Assembly: GCF_018101125.2 (NCBI RefSeq)
Contig: NZ_JAELVF020000001.1
Coordinates: forward strand, 1,083,887-1,142,246
Reading direction: 5' to 3'
Origin: Streptomyces tardus
Lineage (GTDB): Bacteria > Actinomycetota > Actinomycetes > Streptomycetales > Streptomycetaceae
DNA: 58,360 bases
Position numbers and translations under genes: made by a program. The notes beneath the pieces were generated by a model that was not told the DNA's origin, did no database searches, and saw nothing but the letters and a program-made list of their open reading frames with translations. This document shows, one piece after another, positions 43,450-54,252 of this stretch (position 1 is its first letter; each line of letters opens with the position of its first letter).

Positions 43450-44520
43450 GTGAACCCGTCCGAACACGCGGTCCTCGCCGAGGACCTACAGAAGCGCTAC
43501 GGCCGCAGAAACAACGTCAAGCACGCGCTCGACGGCTTCGACCTGGCAGTCCCGACCGGCACCGTCCACGGGCTGCTCGGGCCCAACGGCGCAGGCAAGA
43601 CCACCGCCGTCCGCGTACTGGCCACCCTGCTCCGCCCCGACGGCGGCCGGGCCACCGTCGGCGGCTACGACATCGCCACCCAACCCCGCCTGGTACGCCG
43701 CCAGATCGGCTTCACCGGGCAGTACGCCGCCGTCGACGAGATCCTCACCGGCCGGCAGAACCTGGAGATGTTCGGCAAGCTCTTCCACGTCGACCGCCGG
43801 ACCGCCCGGGCGCGTGCGACGGAGCTGCTGGAGCAGTTCGAGCTGGTCGACGCGGGCGACAAGCAGGTGCGCGGATACAGCGGCGGCATGCGGCGCCGTC
43901 TGGACCTCGCCTCGTCGATGATCCTGGCTCCCCGAGTGCTGTTCCTCGACGAGCCCACCACCGGGCTCGACCCGCGCAGCCGCAGCGAGGTCTGGTCCTC
44001 GGTGCGCTCGCTCGTGCAGAGCGGCACGACGGTCATCCTCACCACCCAGTACCTGGACGAGGCCGACCAACTGGCGGACCGCATCGCGGTGATCGACAGC
44101 GGACGCAAGATCGCCGACGACACCCCGGACGCCCTGAAGCGGGCGATCGGCGGCGACCAGATCGAGGTGGTGGTCAGCCGCGCGGAGGACCTGCCGGCGG
44201 CCGAGCGCGTCATCGCCAGGGTCAGCGGCGCCGAGCCGGAGAGCGACATCGAGACGCTGCGGGTCTCCGGACCGGTCTCGGACCGGGTGGCCGCGCTGAC
44301 CGAGGTGGCCCGCACCCTCCAGGAGGACGGCACCGAGGTCGTCGACATCGGCCTGCGGCGCCCCACCCTCGACGAGGTGTTCCTGCGTCTGACCGGCAAC
44401 CGCGCAGGGCGGGAGGCCGCGGACGGGGAGGCCTCGACCATCCGTGGAGAACGGGACCGGGGCGGTCCGTCGGAGCAGTCCGGAGATTCCGGCGAGTCCA
44501 AGGAGGCAGCAGCCGTATGA
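43450..44520 (+). CDS. DrrA-family ABC drug-exporter ATPase
   Basis: 356-aa ATPase of the daunorubicin-resistance class. Walker [18 protein letters not shown] near residue 44, signature [16 protein letters not shown], Walker [18 protein letters not shown]-loop [15 protein letters not shown], and the DrrA-type C-terminal region [16 protein letters not shown]. The GTG follows AGAGGGAG. The tail (last 35 residues) is Gly/Ser/Glu-rich. It overlaps the permease gene by 4 bp. Confidence 0.94.
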   Translation: MNPSEHAVLAEDLQKRYGRRNNVKHALDGFDLAVPTGTVHGLLGPNGAGKTTAVRVLATLLRPDGGRATVGGYDIATQPRLVRRQIGFTGQYAAVDEILTGRQNLEMFGKLFHVDRRTARARATELLEQFELVDAGDKQVRGYSGGMRRRLDLASSMILAPRVLFLDEPTTGLDPRSRSEVWSSVRSLVQSGTTVILTTQYLDEADQLADRIAVIDSGRKIADDTPDALKRAIGGDQIEVVVSRAEDLPAAERVIARVSGAEPESDIETLRVSGPVSDRVAALTEVARTLQEDGTEVVDIGLRRPTLDEVFLRLTGNRAGREAADGEASTIRGERDRGGPSEQSGDSGESKEAAAV

Positions 44521-45410
44521 GTACCACCACCGAATCCGAGTCCGCTGCCCGGCGCGGCGGTTCGAAGGGCACCGCGTCCGGAGGGGCGGTCGTACTGCCG
44601 CCGCTGGACGGCCCCGAGCGCCGGCTCTACTGGGCCTTCGCGGACTGCGCGACGATCGTCCGGCGGGATCTGACCCATCTGGTGAAGCAACCCGCCAACA
44701 TCGCCTGGCAGTTGGGCTCGCCGATCATCTTCGTGCTGCTCTTCGTCTTCGTCTTCGGCAGTGCGATGGAGGTGGGCGGAGGGCTGGACTACAAGACCTT
44801 CGCGATGCCCGGCATGTTCGCGATGACGATGGCGTTCGGCTTCATGAACACCGCACTCTCGGTGGTCATCGACAAGGAGCGCGGCGTCACCGACCGCTTC
44901 CGTTCGATGCCGATGGCGCCCTCCGCGGTCGTCACCGGCCGCGGCATCTCCGACGTCATCCAGGCCGGCCTCGACCTCGCGGTGTTGGCACTGATCGCGC
45001 TGGCGATCGGCTGGCGTTCGGACGGCGGGCTGGCCGCGACCCTCGCGGCGTTCGGCCTGCTGCTCCTGCTGAGGTTCGCGCTCATCTGGATCGGTGTGCT
45101 GCTGGGCCTGGTCGTCCCCAACCAGGAGGCGGCGGGCAACCTCTTCGCGCTCGCCTTCCCCTTCGGGATGCTCTCCAGCGTCTTCACCCCGCCGTCGATG
45201 ATGCCGGACTGGCTCGGCACGATCGCCGTGTGGAACCCGGTCTCCTCCACCGCCAACGCCATCCGCGAGCTGTTCGGCCAGGCCTCGCCGGCCCTCGGCG
45301 ACAGCTGGGTCGAGCAGAACGCGATGCTGATGGCGATCGTCTGGCCGCTGATCATCACGGCGATCTTCCTGCCGCTGGCAGTGCGCAAGTACCAGTCGCT
45401 CTCGCGCTGA
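44517..45410 (+). CDS. DrrB-family ABC-2 permease
   Basis: 297-aa ABC-2 membrane subunit with about six helices. ABC-2 sequence [20 protein letters not shown] and [18 protein letters not shown] are diagnostic of DrrB-like permeases. Coupled to the ATPase by an ATGA overlap. The pair should export a hydrophobic drug or metabolite under control of the divergent TetR protein. Confidence 0.94.
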   Translation: MSTTTESESAARRGGSKGTASGGAVVLPPLDGPERRLYWAFADCATIVRRDLTHLVKQPANIAWQLGSPIIFVLLFVFVFGSAMEVGGGLDYKTFAMPGMFAMTMAFGFMNTALSVVIDKERGVTDRFRSMPMAPSAVVTGRGISDVIQAGLDLAVLALIALAIGWRSDGGLAATLAAFGLLLLLRFALIWIGVLLGLVVPNQEAAGNLFALAFPFGMLSSVFTPPSMMPDWLGTIAVWNPVSSTANAIRELFGQASPALGDSWVEQNAMLMAIVWPLIITAIFLPLAVRKYQSLSR

Positions 45411-45564
45411 CCGGCCCGGCGCAGGGCCCGGTCCGGCCGGACGCGACGTGCGGGCCGGACGGGCCTGCCGGACGGCGGACGGGCGGACGGGCGGACGGCG
45501 GACAGCGGACGGCGGAGAGGACAGGACGTGCGGACCGGCCGCCTGGTCGGGACGCCGGTAGGGG

Positions 45565-45594
45565 GGTTCGCCGGAACGGGGTCTCCGGCGAACC
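45565..45594 (+). terminator. Terminator after drrAB-like genes
   Basis: Perfect 10-bp stem (45565-45574 with 45585-45594). Between the permease stop and this hairpin lie irregular GGGCGGAC repeats (about 45471-45510). Confidence 0.7.
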
Positions 45595-45684
45595 GATCCG
45601 GCAGTCGCCGGGGTGGCCGCCGCGGCCGTACGACCGCTAGCTGTACGTCAGTTTTGGAGCAGCGGTCACGGGTATGCGGCGGCC

Positions 45685-46077
45685 ATGACGACACCCACGA
45701 CCGGGCTCGCCATGTACGCCCGGAAGAGCCGCGTACGGCTGACCACCTACCAGCGCGACGGCCAGCCGGTGGGTACGGCCCAGGCCATCGCCGTAGAGGG
45801 CGACCGGGCCTACGTACGAGCGTCGGCACGCTCCCAGAAGATCGAACATCTCCACCGCTACCCGGAGGTCGAAATCACTCCGGCGACTCTCGGCGGCACT
45901 CCGGCCGGGGCGCCGATGAAGGCACGGGCCAGGCTGCTGGAGGGCCTCGACGCCCGGTACGCGGCCCGCAGACTGGCCATGAGGCACCCGTTCATGCACG
46001 GCCTGGTGCTGCCCGTCGGTTCGGCGCTCACCTTCGACAGCGCGGAGTACTACGAGCTGCGGCTGATCGGCGAGTGA
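45685..46077 (+). CDS. PPOX-class F420-type oxidoreductase
   Basis: 130-aa split-barrel protein of the pyridoxamine-phosphate-oxidase-like superfamily. Features are LTTYQRDGQPVGTAQAIAVE, YVRASARSQKIEHLHRYPEV and the C-terminal ALTFDSAEYYELRLIG. Actinobacterial members of this size usually bind F420 and reduce small molecules. The ATG at 45685 is preferred over an in-frame start 72 nt upstream. Confidence 0.82.
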   Translation: MTTPTTGLAMYARKSRVRLTTYQRDGQPVGTAQAIAVEGDRAYVRASARSQKIEHLHRYPEVEITPATLGGTPAGAPMKARARLLEGLDARYAARRLAMRHPFMHGLVLPVGSALTFDSAEYYELRLIGE

Positions 46078-46223
46078 GGCCGGAGGAGCCGGGACGGCCG
46101 GGACGGCGGCGCGACGCATGAGAGGGCCGCAGCGCGGCCGGTGACCACCGGTCGGCCGTTCCGCTCCCCGCGGCCACGCCGGTCGCGGCTCCCGGGGCAC
46201 GGCCGTGCCCGCTGAACGCGCGA

Positions 46224-46265
46224 CAGGGGCCGGTGTACCGGATTGCTCCGGGACACCGGCCCCTG
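46224..46265. terminator. Bidirectional terminator
   Basis: 13-bp stem (46224-46236 with 46253-46265) between the convergent PPOX and serC genes; the loop itself contains CCGG pairs. Confidence 0.85.
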
Positions 46266-46308
46266 CGTCGTCAGCGCCCGAGCGGAGGTGGTCCGCTCCG
46301 GCCTCGGC

Positions 46309-47472
<1,164 letters not shown>

Positions 47473-47547
47473 TCAGATGAGACGGGTGGATGAGACAGGT
47501 GGTCGGGACGACTCACCGCCGGGACACCGCGTTCCGGGCGCGATCGC

Positions 47548-47597
47548 CCCGCCCCTCTCCGCCCCAGGACAGCGGGAAGCAAAACGGGAGGGGCGGG
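47548..47597 (-). terminator. Hairpin downstream of the sacsin-like gene
   Basis: 10-bp stem (47548-47557 with 47588-47597) and a 30-nt loop, 16 nt after the stop of the large ATPase gene and before serC on the same strand. Confidence 0.5.
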
Positions 47598-47612
47598 CGC
47601 GGGCCGGTGCCG

Positions 47613-50600
47613 TCAGGCGAACCAGCGGGCGGTGCGCAGCTCCGCGACGCGGGACCCGTCCTCCAGCAGCGCGGCCAGCTCGAAGCGGCGCGGCCAGTGG
47701 CCCGCGGCCCACGCCAGCCCCGCGGCGACGCCCTCCAGGGTCGCGGCGTGCAGCTCGCCCCCGGCCGGCAGACGCCAGTCCAGCTCGGCGCCGCCGATGT
47801 CCAGCTCCTCGTGCTCCCAGTAGCCGTCAGGGGCGCGGTCGCCCAGCAACTCCCGTACGGTCTCCGGTACTTCGCGCCACTCGCCGCCTGTCGGGGCGTC
47901 GGTGGGCAGCTCCCGGCTGAGCCGTCCGACCTCCAGCAGAGCGGCCAACTCCGCGGCAAGCGCGGGGCGTACGGGCAGCAGCGCCCGCCCGTACGCGAGC
48001 GGCAGCAGGTCGGGCGCGTCGGCGATCACCGCTTCGGAGGCGTCCACGACGCAGGTCCTGCCGTCGCGCACCGCGCGCAACTCGTCCGGCAGCGTGACCT
48101 CTTCGGGGTCGAGTCGGGCCAACAGAGAGTAGAGAGCGTGCAGTTGGTTCGGCGTGACGGGGCGTTCGGGATCGGCCAGCCGGCCGAGGAGTTCGGCCGC
48201 GCCCCCGGGCTCGTCGAGCAGCGCCGCCGCCGTGGTGCGTACCCCCAGGGCGTGCAGGACCTGCGGGTCGTCGAAGCCCTGCGCGTCCACCTCCTCGTAC
48301 AGCCCGTCCAGCAACGGATCGCCGCCCGCTGCGCGCAGCCCGGCCGGCCGGCGGCCGTCGAGCACCGGGTGGCCGCGCAACCACCAGGCGGTGTACGGAC
48401 GTACGGACTCGGCGGTGCCGTCCGGCAGCAGCACCCGTACACGCTGGGTGAGGGCGTCGCGGAGCGGAGGACGGGAGAGCATCGCCAGCGCCTGCGGCCA
48501 GCGGTCGTCGTCCACCAGATCGAGGTCGCGCACGGCGAGGACTTCGGTGGCGACCGGCGGCACCGGGGTCTCGGGCAGGGTGTCCAGGACGTCCTCGCAC
48601 CAGACGTCGACCGCGTCCAGCAGCCCCGCGTCGTCGGGGGCGGGGAAGTCGCTCTCCTGCGGCTCCAGTTCGTCCGGCTCCAGGACCACGTCGTGGGCGC
48701 GCACCAGGGCGAAATCGGCGAGGACGCCGACCGCGGTGAGCGGGCCCCGCCCCCAGCGGGCGACCAACTCCGCATCACAGAGCGGGAGTTCGCCCTCCCG
48801 TACGACATCGGAGAACGGGCTGCCGGGGTAGACCAGTTCGGCGGCGGGCTGGAGCTCGCCGTACTCGTCGGGCAGAGCGAGCGCGCCGAGCCAGGGCTCG
48901 TCGCCGGGCGCGAGCGTCGCCGCCTCGACGAGGGCGAGCACGGTCTCGGCCAACTCCTCGGGATCGGGGGCGCCTTGGTCGTCCAGACCGTCGTCCCAGG
49001 CCTCCTCCGCCTCCAGCGATGCGGCGACCGCCGCGCGCACCTGCGGCGTGGTGAGCACGGCGCGGGGCGCGGCGGGCGTGGCACCGAGCTTCTCCAGCAG
49101 CGGATGGGCGGCGTCCGCGTGCGCGATCTTCAGCCCGAGCGCGGCGAGCCGCGAGGGTGCGAGCGCCGACAGGGCGCCACTGCGACCGTCCGAGCCGCCG
49201 TGGCCGACCCGTGCACCGTGGCCGCCCCCGTCGTGCCCGCCACCACCGGTCCCGTCGGGCAGCGGCAGCAGGGCCTGGCGGGGGCCGATGGCGGTGCGGC
49301 CGTCGGCCAGCGGGACCGGGAGGCCGGTCAGCCGGTCGGGGTCGACTCCGGCCAGCGAGTCGTACAGCCGGTACCACCAGGAGGCCGGACGCTCGACGCC
49401 GGCCAGCCGGTCGATCAACTCGCCCAGCGGGACCCTGGTGACTCCCAACGCGCGCAGTTCCGGGCGGCGTTCCAGGCCGGCGGGCAGCAGGTGCGGCAGC
49501 AGATCGCAGAGCGCGGCCACGGTGGCACTGCCCGCCCCCTCGGCCAGCTCCGCCTCGCGCGGACGCAGTGCGTAGGGCTCGCCGTCCTCGGTGCGGGCGG
49601 CGGACGCGAGGAAGGCGGTGTCGGGCAGCGCCCGCAGCACCAACTCCCTGATGGTGCCGTCGAGTTCGTCACGACCGAGCGGGCCGGGCACCAGGTCGAG
49701 GATGCCGTCGGCAACCGGCGACCACTCGCGCAGCAGCTCCGTGTAGGTCTCGGCGGCGCGCTGGAGGAGGAAGTCCGTCAGCGGGCCGGGTGCGACGCGC
49801 CGGCGGGTCGGCTCCAGCGGGAAGGAGGCGATGAGCAGCGCGGGGAGTCCCAGCGGCTCGTCGGTGGGAGTGGGCGCGTGGACGTACGGCGCAGTGGGCG
49901 CGGGCACCGGCGCACCGGCACCGTCGACCGGTACGGCCCAGGTCACCGACCAGAAGGGGCGGTTGCGCTCCTCCACCGGCCGGTCGGCGAGCAGTTCGGC
50001 GGCGGTGGAGCCGGACTGCCGGGCCACCCGCCAGCGCCGGTCGCCGATCAGGGTGTACGGGCCGTCCTCGCGCCGAGAGAGGGTGCGGCTGCGGTCGGGC
50101 GTCTCGACGGTGACCTCGGTCAGGCCGGGCAGCGAGAGCAGCAGTCCGTCGTCCACCGCGTCGAGCAGCCGGACGGTCAACTCCCTTGCGGAGGCGTCCC
50201 GTAGCGGCAGGACCACGGCGGTGTCGTACCCCTGGGCAACCGGACCGGGCACGTCCGCGGGCAGGCCGGTCTCGGTCGCCAACGGCAGCCGCAGCAGCGG
50301 CACATGGCCTTCCCGTCGGCCCAACTCGGCTGCCAGCTCGGGAATTTCAGCGGCCAACGCACGGGCTTCGGCCAACGACCAGCGCACGCCGCCCTGTTCG
50401 CCGACCACGGCGGGGGTGTCGCTGACCGCGAGCACAGCGGCGAAACCGACGCCGAAGCGGCCCACGGTGGAGCCCTCGACCGCCGGTTCGTCGCGCTTGG
50501 CCGAGGCTCTCAGCGTCGACAGGGACTCCACACCGGCCGCGTCCAGCGCGGCGCCGGTGTTGGAGGCGACCAGCGCGCCGTCCCGCAACTCCAGCCGCAG

Positions 50601-50795
50601 ACGCCCGGGAACGCCCGCGCGGGCGGCGGCGTCGGCGGCGTTCTGGGCCAGCTCGACGATCAGCCGGTCCCGGTAGCCGCCGAGCGCGAGGTCCTCCTCC
50701 GCGTTGGCGTCCTCGCGGAAGCGGGCGGGCGAGGCGGCCCACGCGTCGAGCACGCGGCGGCGCAGCGCGGCGGTACGGAACAGGTCTTCAGCCAT
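47613..50795 (-). CDS. Sacsin/HSP90-like ATP-binding protein
   Basis: 1060-aa cytoplasmic protein. Residues 1-250 or so form a GHKL ATP-binding domain: RLIVELAQNAADAAARAGVP (N box), ASNTGAALDAAGVESLSTLR and GSTVGRFGVGFAAVLAVSDT (lid and G box). The next 800 residues have no recognised domain and are Leu/Ala/Pro-rich. Conserved across streptomycetes as a 'sacsin N-terminal ATPase-like' protein of unknown role; related folds act as chaperones or in phage defence. TACGGT sits 6 nt before the ATG at 50795, so the mRNA is probably leaderless. Confidence 0.82.
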   Translation of the reverse strand: MAEDLFRTAALRRRVLDAWAASPARFREDANAEEDLALGGYRDRLIVELAQNAADAAARAGVPGRLRLELRDGALVASNTGAALDAAGVESLSTLRASAKRDEPAVEGSTVGRFGVGFAAVLAVSDTPAVVGEQGGVRWSLAEARALAAEIPELAAELGRREGHVPLLRLPLATETGLPADVPGPVAQGYDTAVVLPLRDASARELTVRLLDAVDDGLLLSLPGLTEVTVETPDRSRTLSRREDGPYTLIGDRRWRVARQSGSTAAELLADRPVEERNRPFWSVTWAVPVDGAGAPVPAPTAPYVHAPTPTDEPLGLPALLIASFPLEPTRRRVAPGPLTDFLLQRAAETYTELLREWSPVADGILDLVPGPLGRDELDGTIRELVLRALPDTAFLASAARTEDGEPYALRPREAELAEGAGSATVAALCDLLPHLLPAGLERRPELRALGVTRVPLGELIDRLAGVERPASWWYRLYDSLAGVDPDRLTGLPVPLADGRTAIGPRQALLPLPDGTGGGGHDGGGHGARVGHGGSDGRSGALSALAPSRLAALGLKIAHADAAHPLLEKLGATPAAPRAVLTTPQVRAAVAASLEAEEAWDDGLDDQGAPDPEELAETVLALVEAATLAPGDEPWLGALALPDEYGELQPAAELVYPGSPFSDVVREGELPLCDAELVARWGRGPLTAVGVLADFALVRAHDVVLEPDELEPQESDFPAPDDAGLLDAVDVWCEDVLDTLPETPVPPVATEVLAVRDLDLVDDDRWPQALAMLSRPPLRDALTQRVRVLLPDGTAESVRPYTAWWLRGHPVLDGRRPAGLRAAGGDPLLDGLYEEVDAQGFDDPQVLHALGVRTTAAALLDEPGGAAELLGRLADPERPVTPNQLHALYSLLARLDPEEVTLPDELRAVRDGRTCVVDASEAVIADAPDLLPLAYGRALLPVRPALAAELAALLEVGRLSRELPTDAPTGGEWREVPETVRELLGDRAPDGYWEHEELDIGGAELDWRLPAGGELHAATLEGVAAGLAWAAGHWPRRFELAALLEDGSRVAELRTARWFA

Positions 50796-50945
50796 GCGGT
50801 GACCGTACCGCCAGCGGCCCGCGACGCCTCTCCCGGCGGCCGGGTCGCGCCCCACGGGCGGCGGGCGCTTCGGGACACATCCGCCCAATCGCCCCGACCC
50901 CGCGTACGCCGGGGCCGCGCTCCTGCTCCGGGTCGGAGAGCCGGA

Positions 50946-51911
50946 TCAGCCCTCGCCGAGGGAGAGTTCGTCGACCCTGGTCTCGTCGATCACCGGCTCC
51001 GGCGGGCGCACGGGCTTGGGCATGACCGCCGCCTCGGAGTGACCCCCGCAGCCGTAGTCGAAGGCGACGACCCGACCGTCGGCGGGCGCGAACTCGTTGG
51101 CGCAGACACCGAACGCCTGCCGCAGCGAACCGGCCAGCGGCACGCAGAAACCGCAGGTGACGCAGGACGCGGGCGCGGCCTGCGCCATCGGCGTACCGGC
51201 CCCGTAGCTCTCCTCCCACCGCTCCGCGGCGAGCTCCAGTCCGAAGCGGGAGAGCACCCGCGGCCGGGTCATCCCGATCTCCTGCGCGACGTAGCCGATC
51301 TCGGCGACCCGCGGCACCGCACCGGCCCGCGGGCCTTCGGCCCCGGTCGGCGGGGTGCCGGTCGACTCGCTCCCGGTCGGCCCGGCACCGGCGTCTGCGG
51401 GCTCCGCGCCGTCGGTGTCCGTGCCCTCCGCGCGCTCGGCGTCGGCCCTGGCGGACGGCCCGTCAGCCGGAGCGCGCCGCCAACTCTCCTCCGCCAGAAC
51501 GGAGTTGGGCGGCGGGCTGTCGTCGCCGGTGAAACCGGACTCCAGCCTGAGGTCGGTGGACTCGGTGGGCAGCAGATCGCCGGGGCCCATGTCGCCGGGG
51601 CGCAGCCGCTCGTTCCACGGCAGCCACTCGGGCGCGAGGACGCTGCCGGGACCGGGCAGCAGCACCGTCTCGTCGAGCGTGACGTTCTTCGCGCGGGAGG
51701 CCCGGGCGACGGTGACCGCCCAGCGCCAGCCGCGGTAGCCCGCGTCCAGGCACTCGAAGAGATGGGTGACCACGCGGTCGCCGTCGGCGCTGATACCGAG
51801 GTGGTCACCGGGCTTGCCGGGCCACGCGACCTCCTCGGCCGCCTCCCGCGCGAACTCGACGGCCTCGGCGCACAGCCGGTCCGGGGTACGCCTTCGCATC
51901 GCAGCACTCAC
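50946..51911 (-). CDS. DUF3027 protein
   Basis: 321 aa, soluble. N-terminal part RRRTPDRLCAEAVEFAREAA, GDHLGISADGDRVVTHLFEC and GYRGWRWAVTVARASRAKNV is the DUF3027 core. A variable Gly/Thr/Pro-rich segment follows. The C terminus has a cysteine cluster, CVTCGFCVPLAGSLRQAFGV then CANEF and YGCGGHSEA, which looks like a metal site. GTG at 51911. Conserved in actinobacteria beside the MFS, DUF2771 and mqn genes as here; function unknown. Confidence 0.85.
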   Translation of the reverse strand: MSAAMRRRTPDRLCAEAVEFAREAAEEVAWPGKPGDHLGISADGDRVVTHLFECLDAGYRGWRWAVTVARASRAKNVTLDETVLLPGPGSVLAPEWLPWNERLRPGDMGPGDLLPTESTDLRLESGFTGDDSPPPNSVLAEESWRRAPADGPSARADAERAEGTDTDGAEPADAGAGPTGSESTGTPPTGAEGPRAGAVPRVAEIGYVAQEIGMTRPRVLSRFGLELAAERWEESYGAGTPMAQAAPASCVTCGFCVPLAGSLRQAFGVCANEFAPADGRVVAFDYGCGGHSEAAVMPKPVRPPEPVIDETRVDELSLGEG

Positions 51912-52275
51912 AAGAATCTTTTCTCCTACGCCGTTTCGCGAGTGCGCCGGCTCGCCGAACCCGGCTAGTCGTGGAGGCGGAGCGGACCGGCGGACCGCTG
52001 CGACGCCCACCCGAACCTTCGCCGGACTGTACGTGGCGCACTGCCCTCCCACGCTACCCCACGGCAGGCCAGGCGTGGCCTGGCCGTCCCGTCGATGTGC
52101 GGACATATTCGTACCGGAACGGGCTCCACCGCCCCGCTCGCCGCCCCCGCGCGGACCCAAGGACGCACGCCGGGGCGCTTTTCGGAGGGCTGCCACGGGT
52201 CCGCGCGCCCGCAACCGGCGAAGCCCGGCCGCAGCTTGCGGGTCAGGAACGTGTCGCTGGGGCAGACTGAACGGC
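51912..52275. other. Divergent intergenic region
   Basis: No gene is supported. It must carry promoters for the DUF3027 and MFS genes. An 8-bp hairpin (52067-52074 with 52078-52085) is the only clear structure. Confidence 0.5.
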
Positions 52276-53685
52276 GTGGGCGCCACACGTCTGACGGAAC
52301 GGGAGCCCGGACGAGCCGCCCCGGTGGCAGCGCTCGCCCGGCTGCTCGGGCGCGCGATCCGCCGGCCGTCGGCGGCGGTCGGCCGGCGCATCCGCCGGGC
52401 GACCCACGCCGAGGGCGCCGGCGAGAGCGGGCTCGGCAAGCTGATCGAGCTGCACGCGGTGAACTCCGCGGGCGACATGATGATCACCGTCGCGCTCGCC
52501 TCGACGATCTTCTTCTCGGTGCCGACCGGCGAGGCCCGCGGCAGGGTCGCGCTCTACCTCGCCGTGACGATGGCACCGTTCGTCCTGCTGGCACCGATCA
52601 TCGGGCCGTTGCTGGACCGGCTTCCGCACGGCCGCAGAGCGGCGATGGCCGCGGCGATGGCCGCGCGTGCACTGCTGGCGCTGATGCTCGCGGGCGCGGT
52701 GGCCGGCGGCGGGCTGGAGCTCTACCCGGCGGCGCTGGGCGTGCTGGTGGCGTCCAAGGCGTACGGCGTCGTGAGATCGGCGGTGGTGCCCAGACTGCTG
52801 CCGCCCCGTGTCTCGCTGGTGAAGGCCAACTCACGGGTGACGCTTGCCGGTCTGCTCGCCACCGGCGCGGCGGCACCGGTGGGCGCGGGGCTCCACCAGA
52901 TCGGGCCGCAGTGGCCGCTGTACGGCGCGTTCGTGATCTTCGCCGGCGGAATGCTGCTGTCGCTGAGCCTGCCGCACATGGTCGACTCGGCCAAGGGCGA
53001 GCGCCGCGCCAAGCTCGCCGCCGCATCCGGCGAGAGCGAGCCCTGGCTGGCGAAACACAGCCCCGGCCACCGGCGCCGCGCCGCCCGCCCGGGGCTGCGC
53101 ACCGTCGGCTCCTCGGTGCTCAACGCGCTGATCGCCAACTCCTCGATCCGGGCGCTCTCCGGTTTTCTCACCTTCTTCCTCGCCTTCCTGCTGCGCGAGG
53201 AGCCGTTCAGCGGGATGAGCGCCGCGTACTCGCTCGCCCTGGTGGCCGGCGCCGCAGGCGCGGGAAACGCGCTGGGCACTGCCGTCGGCGCCTGGCTCAA
53301 GGGGCGTGCGCCGGAGGTGAACATCGTGCTCGTGCTGATCCTCGTCACGACCGTGGCGGTGCTGGCGGCGCTGCTCTACGGCAGCATCGTGGTCGCGGTG
53401 CTCGCGGGTACGGCGGGTCTCTGCCAAGCGCTGGCCAAGCTCTCCCAGGACGCCCTCATCCAGCGCGACGTCCCCGAGGACTTCCGCACCTCGGCCTTCG
53501 CCCGCTCGGAGACGCTGATGCAGATGTCCTGGGTGCTCGGCGGCGCCGTCGGCATCTCGCTGCCGCTGCTCGGCCCGCTCGGGCTCGGGGTCGGCGCGGC
53601 TCTGGTGGCGGCCGGTGCACTGCTGTCGGTCAGAGCGCTGCTGGCCGCCGCGCGCCGCGGCACACCCCACCCGCGCGTGGCCTGA
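52276..53685 (+). CDS. MFS transporter
   Basis: 469 aa, twelve predicted helices. An Arg-rich cytoplasmic N terminus of 60 residues precedes the first helix (NSAGDMMITVALASTIFFSV); the loop LLDRLPHGRRAAMAAAMAAR corresponds to the MFS A motif region. A long basic loop lies in the middle (KHSPGHRRRAARPGLRTVGS). GTG at 52276 is the most upstream start giving this product. Substrate unknown. The next gene follows 26 bp later. Confidence 0.85.
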   Translation: MGATRLTEREPGRAAPVAALARLLGRAIRRPSAAVGRRIRRATHAEGAGESGLGKLIELHAVNSAGDMMITVALASTIFFSVPTGEARGRVALYLAVTMAPFVLLAPIIGPLLDRLPHGRRAAMAAAMAARALLALMLAGAVAGGGLELYPAALGVLVASKAYGVVRSAVVPRLLPPRVSLVKANSRVTLAGLLATGAAAPVGAGLHQIGPQWPLYGAFVIFAGGMLLSLSLPHMVDSAKGERRAKLAAASGESEPWLAKHSPGHRRRAARPGLRTVGSSVLNALIANSSIRALSGFLTFFLAFLLREEPFSGMSAAYSLALVAGAAGAGNALGTAVGAWLKGRAPEVNIVLVLILVTTVAVLAALLYGSIVVAVLAGTAGLCQALAKLSQDALIQRDVPEDFRTSAFARSETLMQMSWVLGGAVGISLPLLGPLGLGVGAALVAAGALLSVRALLAAARRGTPHPRVA

Positions 53686-53711
53686 CCATCGGCGGGCGAT
53701 AACCTGCGCCC

Positions 53712-54221
53712 ATGACGAGCATGCTCTCCCCCGGTCGGGTCCGCCGCAGCATCCGTACCGCATGTGCCGTGGGCGCCGCCGGCCTGGTCGTGGTCGCCGT
53801 CTCCGGCTGCGAAAAGCCCAAGCCGGTCACCACCGTTACCGTCGGCAGCACCAGCGTGCACAGCCACGACATGTGCGACAACGACGGCAAGAAGATGGGC
53901 AGCAAGGCCTTCGAGGTCTGTGCCGCCGAGGCGAAGTCCAAGTCCATCGACTTCACCGGCAGCGACACCCTGCGGATCGGCGTCGAGCCCGAGGTGGCCG
54001 AGCGCGGCTGGGAGGTGCTGGGCACCATTCAGAACCCGCAGAGCGGCCAGGAACAGACCGCGAAGCTGGTCCAGTTCACCAAGAAGACCTACGCCACCAC
54101 CGAGGGCCTGGACCTGAGCCTGCTTCCGGACAAGAGCGAGCTGGTCGTCGTCGAGCGCGACAAGGAGAAGGGCGACCCGTACGGCGTCTGGAACTTCACG
54201 CTCAACAAGAAGGACCACTGA
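53712..54221 (+). CDS. DUF2771 lipoprotein
   Basis: 169-aa exported protein with a lipobox VVAVSGC (lipidated Cys near residue 33) after a basic start and hydrophobic core. The mature domain matches DUF2771 (SIDFTGSDTLRIGVEPEVAE, DKEKGDPYGVWNFTL). Cys pairs in MCDNDG and VCAAE may form a disulfide. Conserved next to the mqn genes in Streptomyces; role unknown. TAACCT is 6 nt before the ATG. Confidence 0.8.
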   Translation: MTSMLSPGRVRRSIRTACAVGAAGLVVVAVSGCEKPKPVTTVTVGSTSVHSHDMCDNDGKKMGSKAFEVCAAEAKSKSIDFTGSDTLRIGVEPEVAERGWEVLGTIQNPQSGQEQTAKLVQFTKKTYATTEGLDLSLLPDKSELVVVERDKEKGDPYGVWNFTLNKKDH

Positions 54222-54252
54222 CACCTCGCCCGCGACTGCCGGCGACACCCGC

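Noticed and set aside
47490..50204. 904-codon plus-strand open frame
   Set aside because: Antisense shadow of the sacsin-like ATPase gene; Gln/Arg/Gly-rich without domains.
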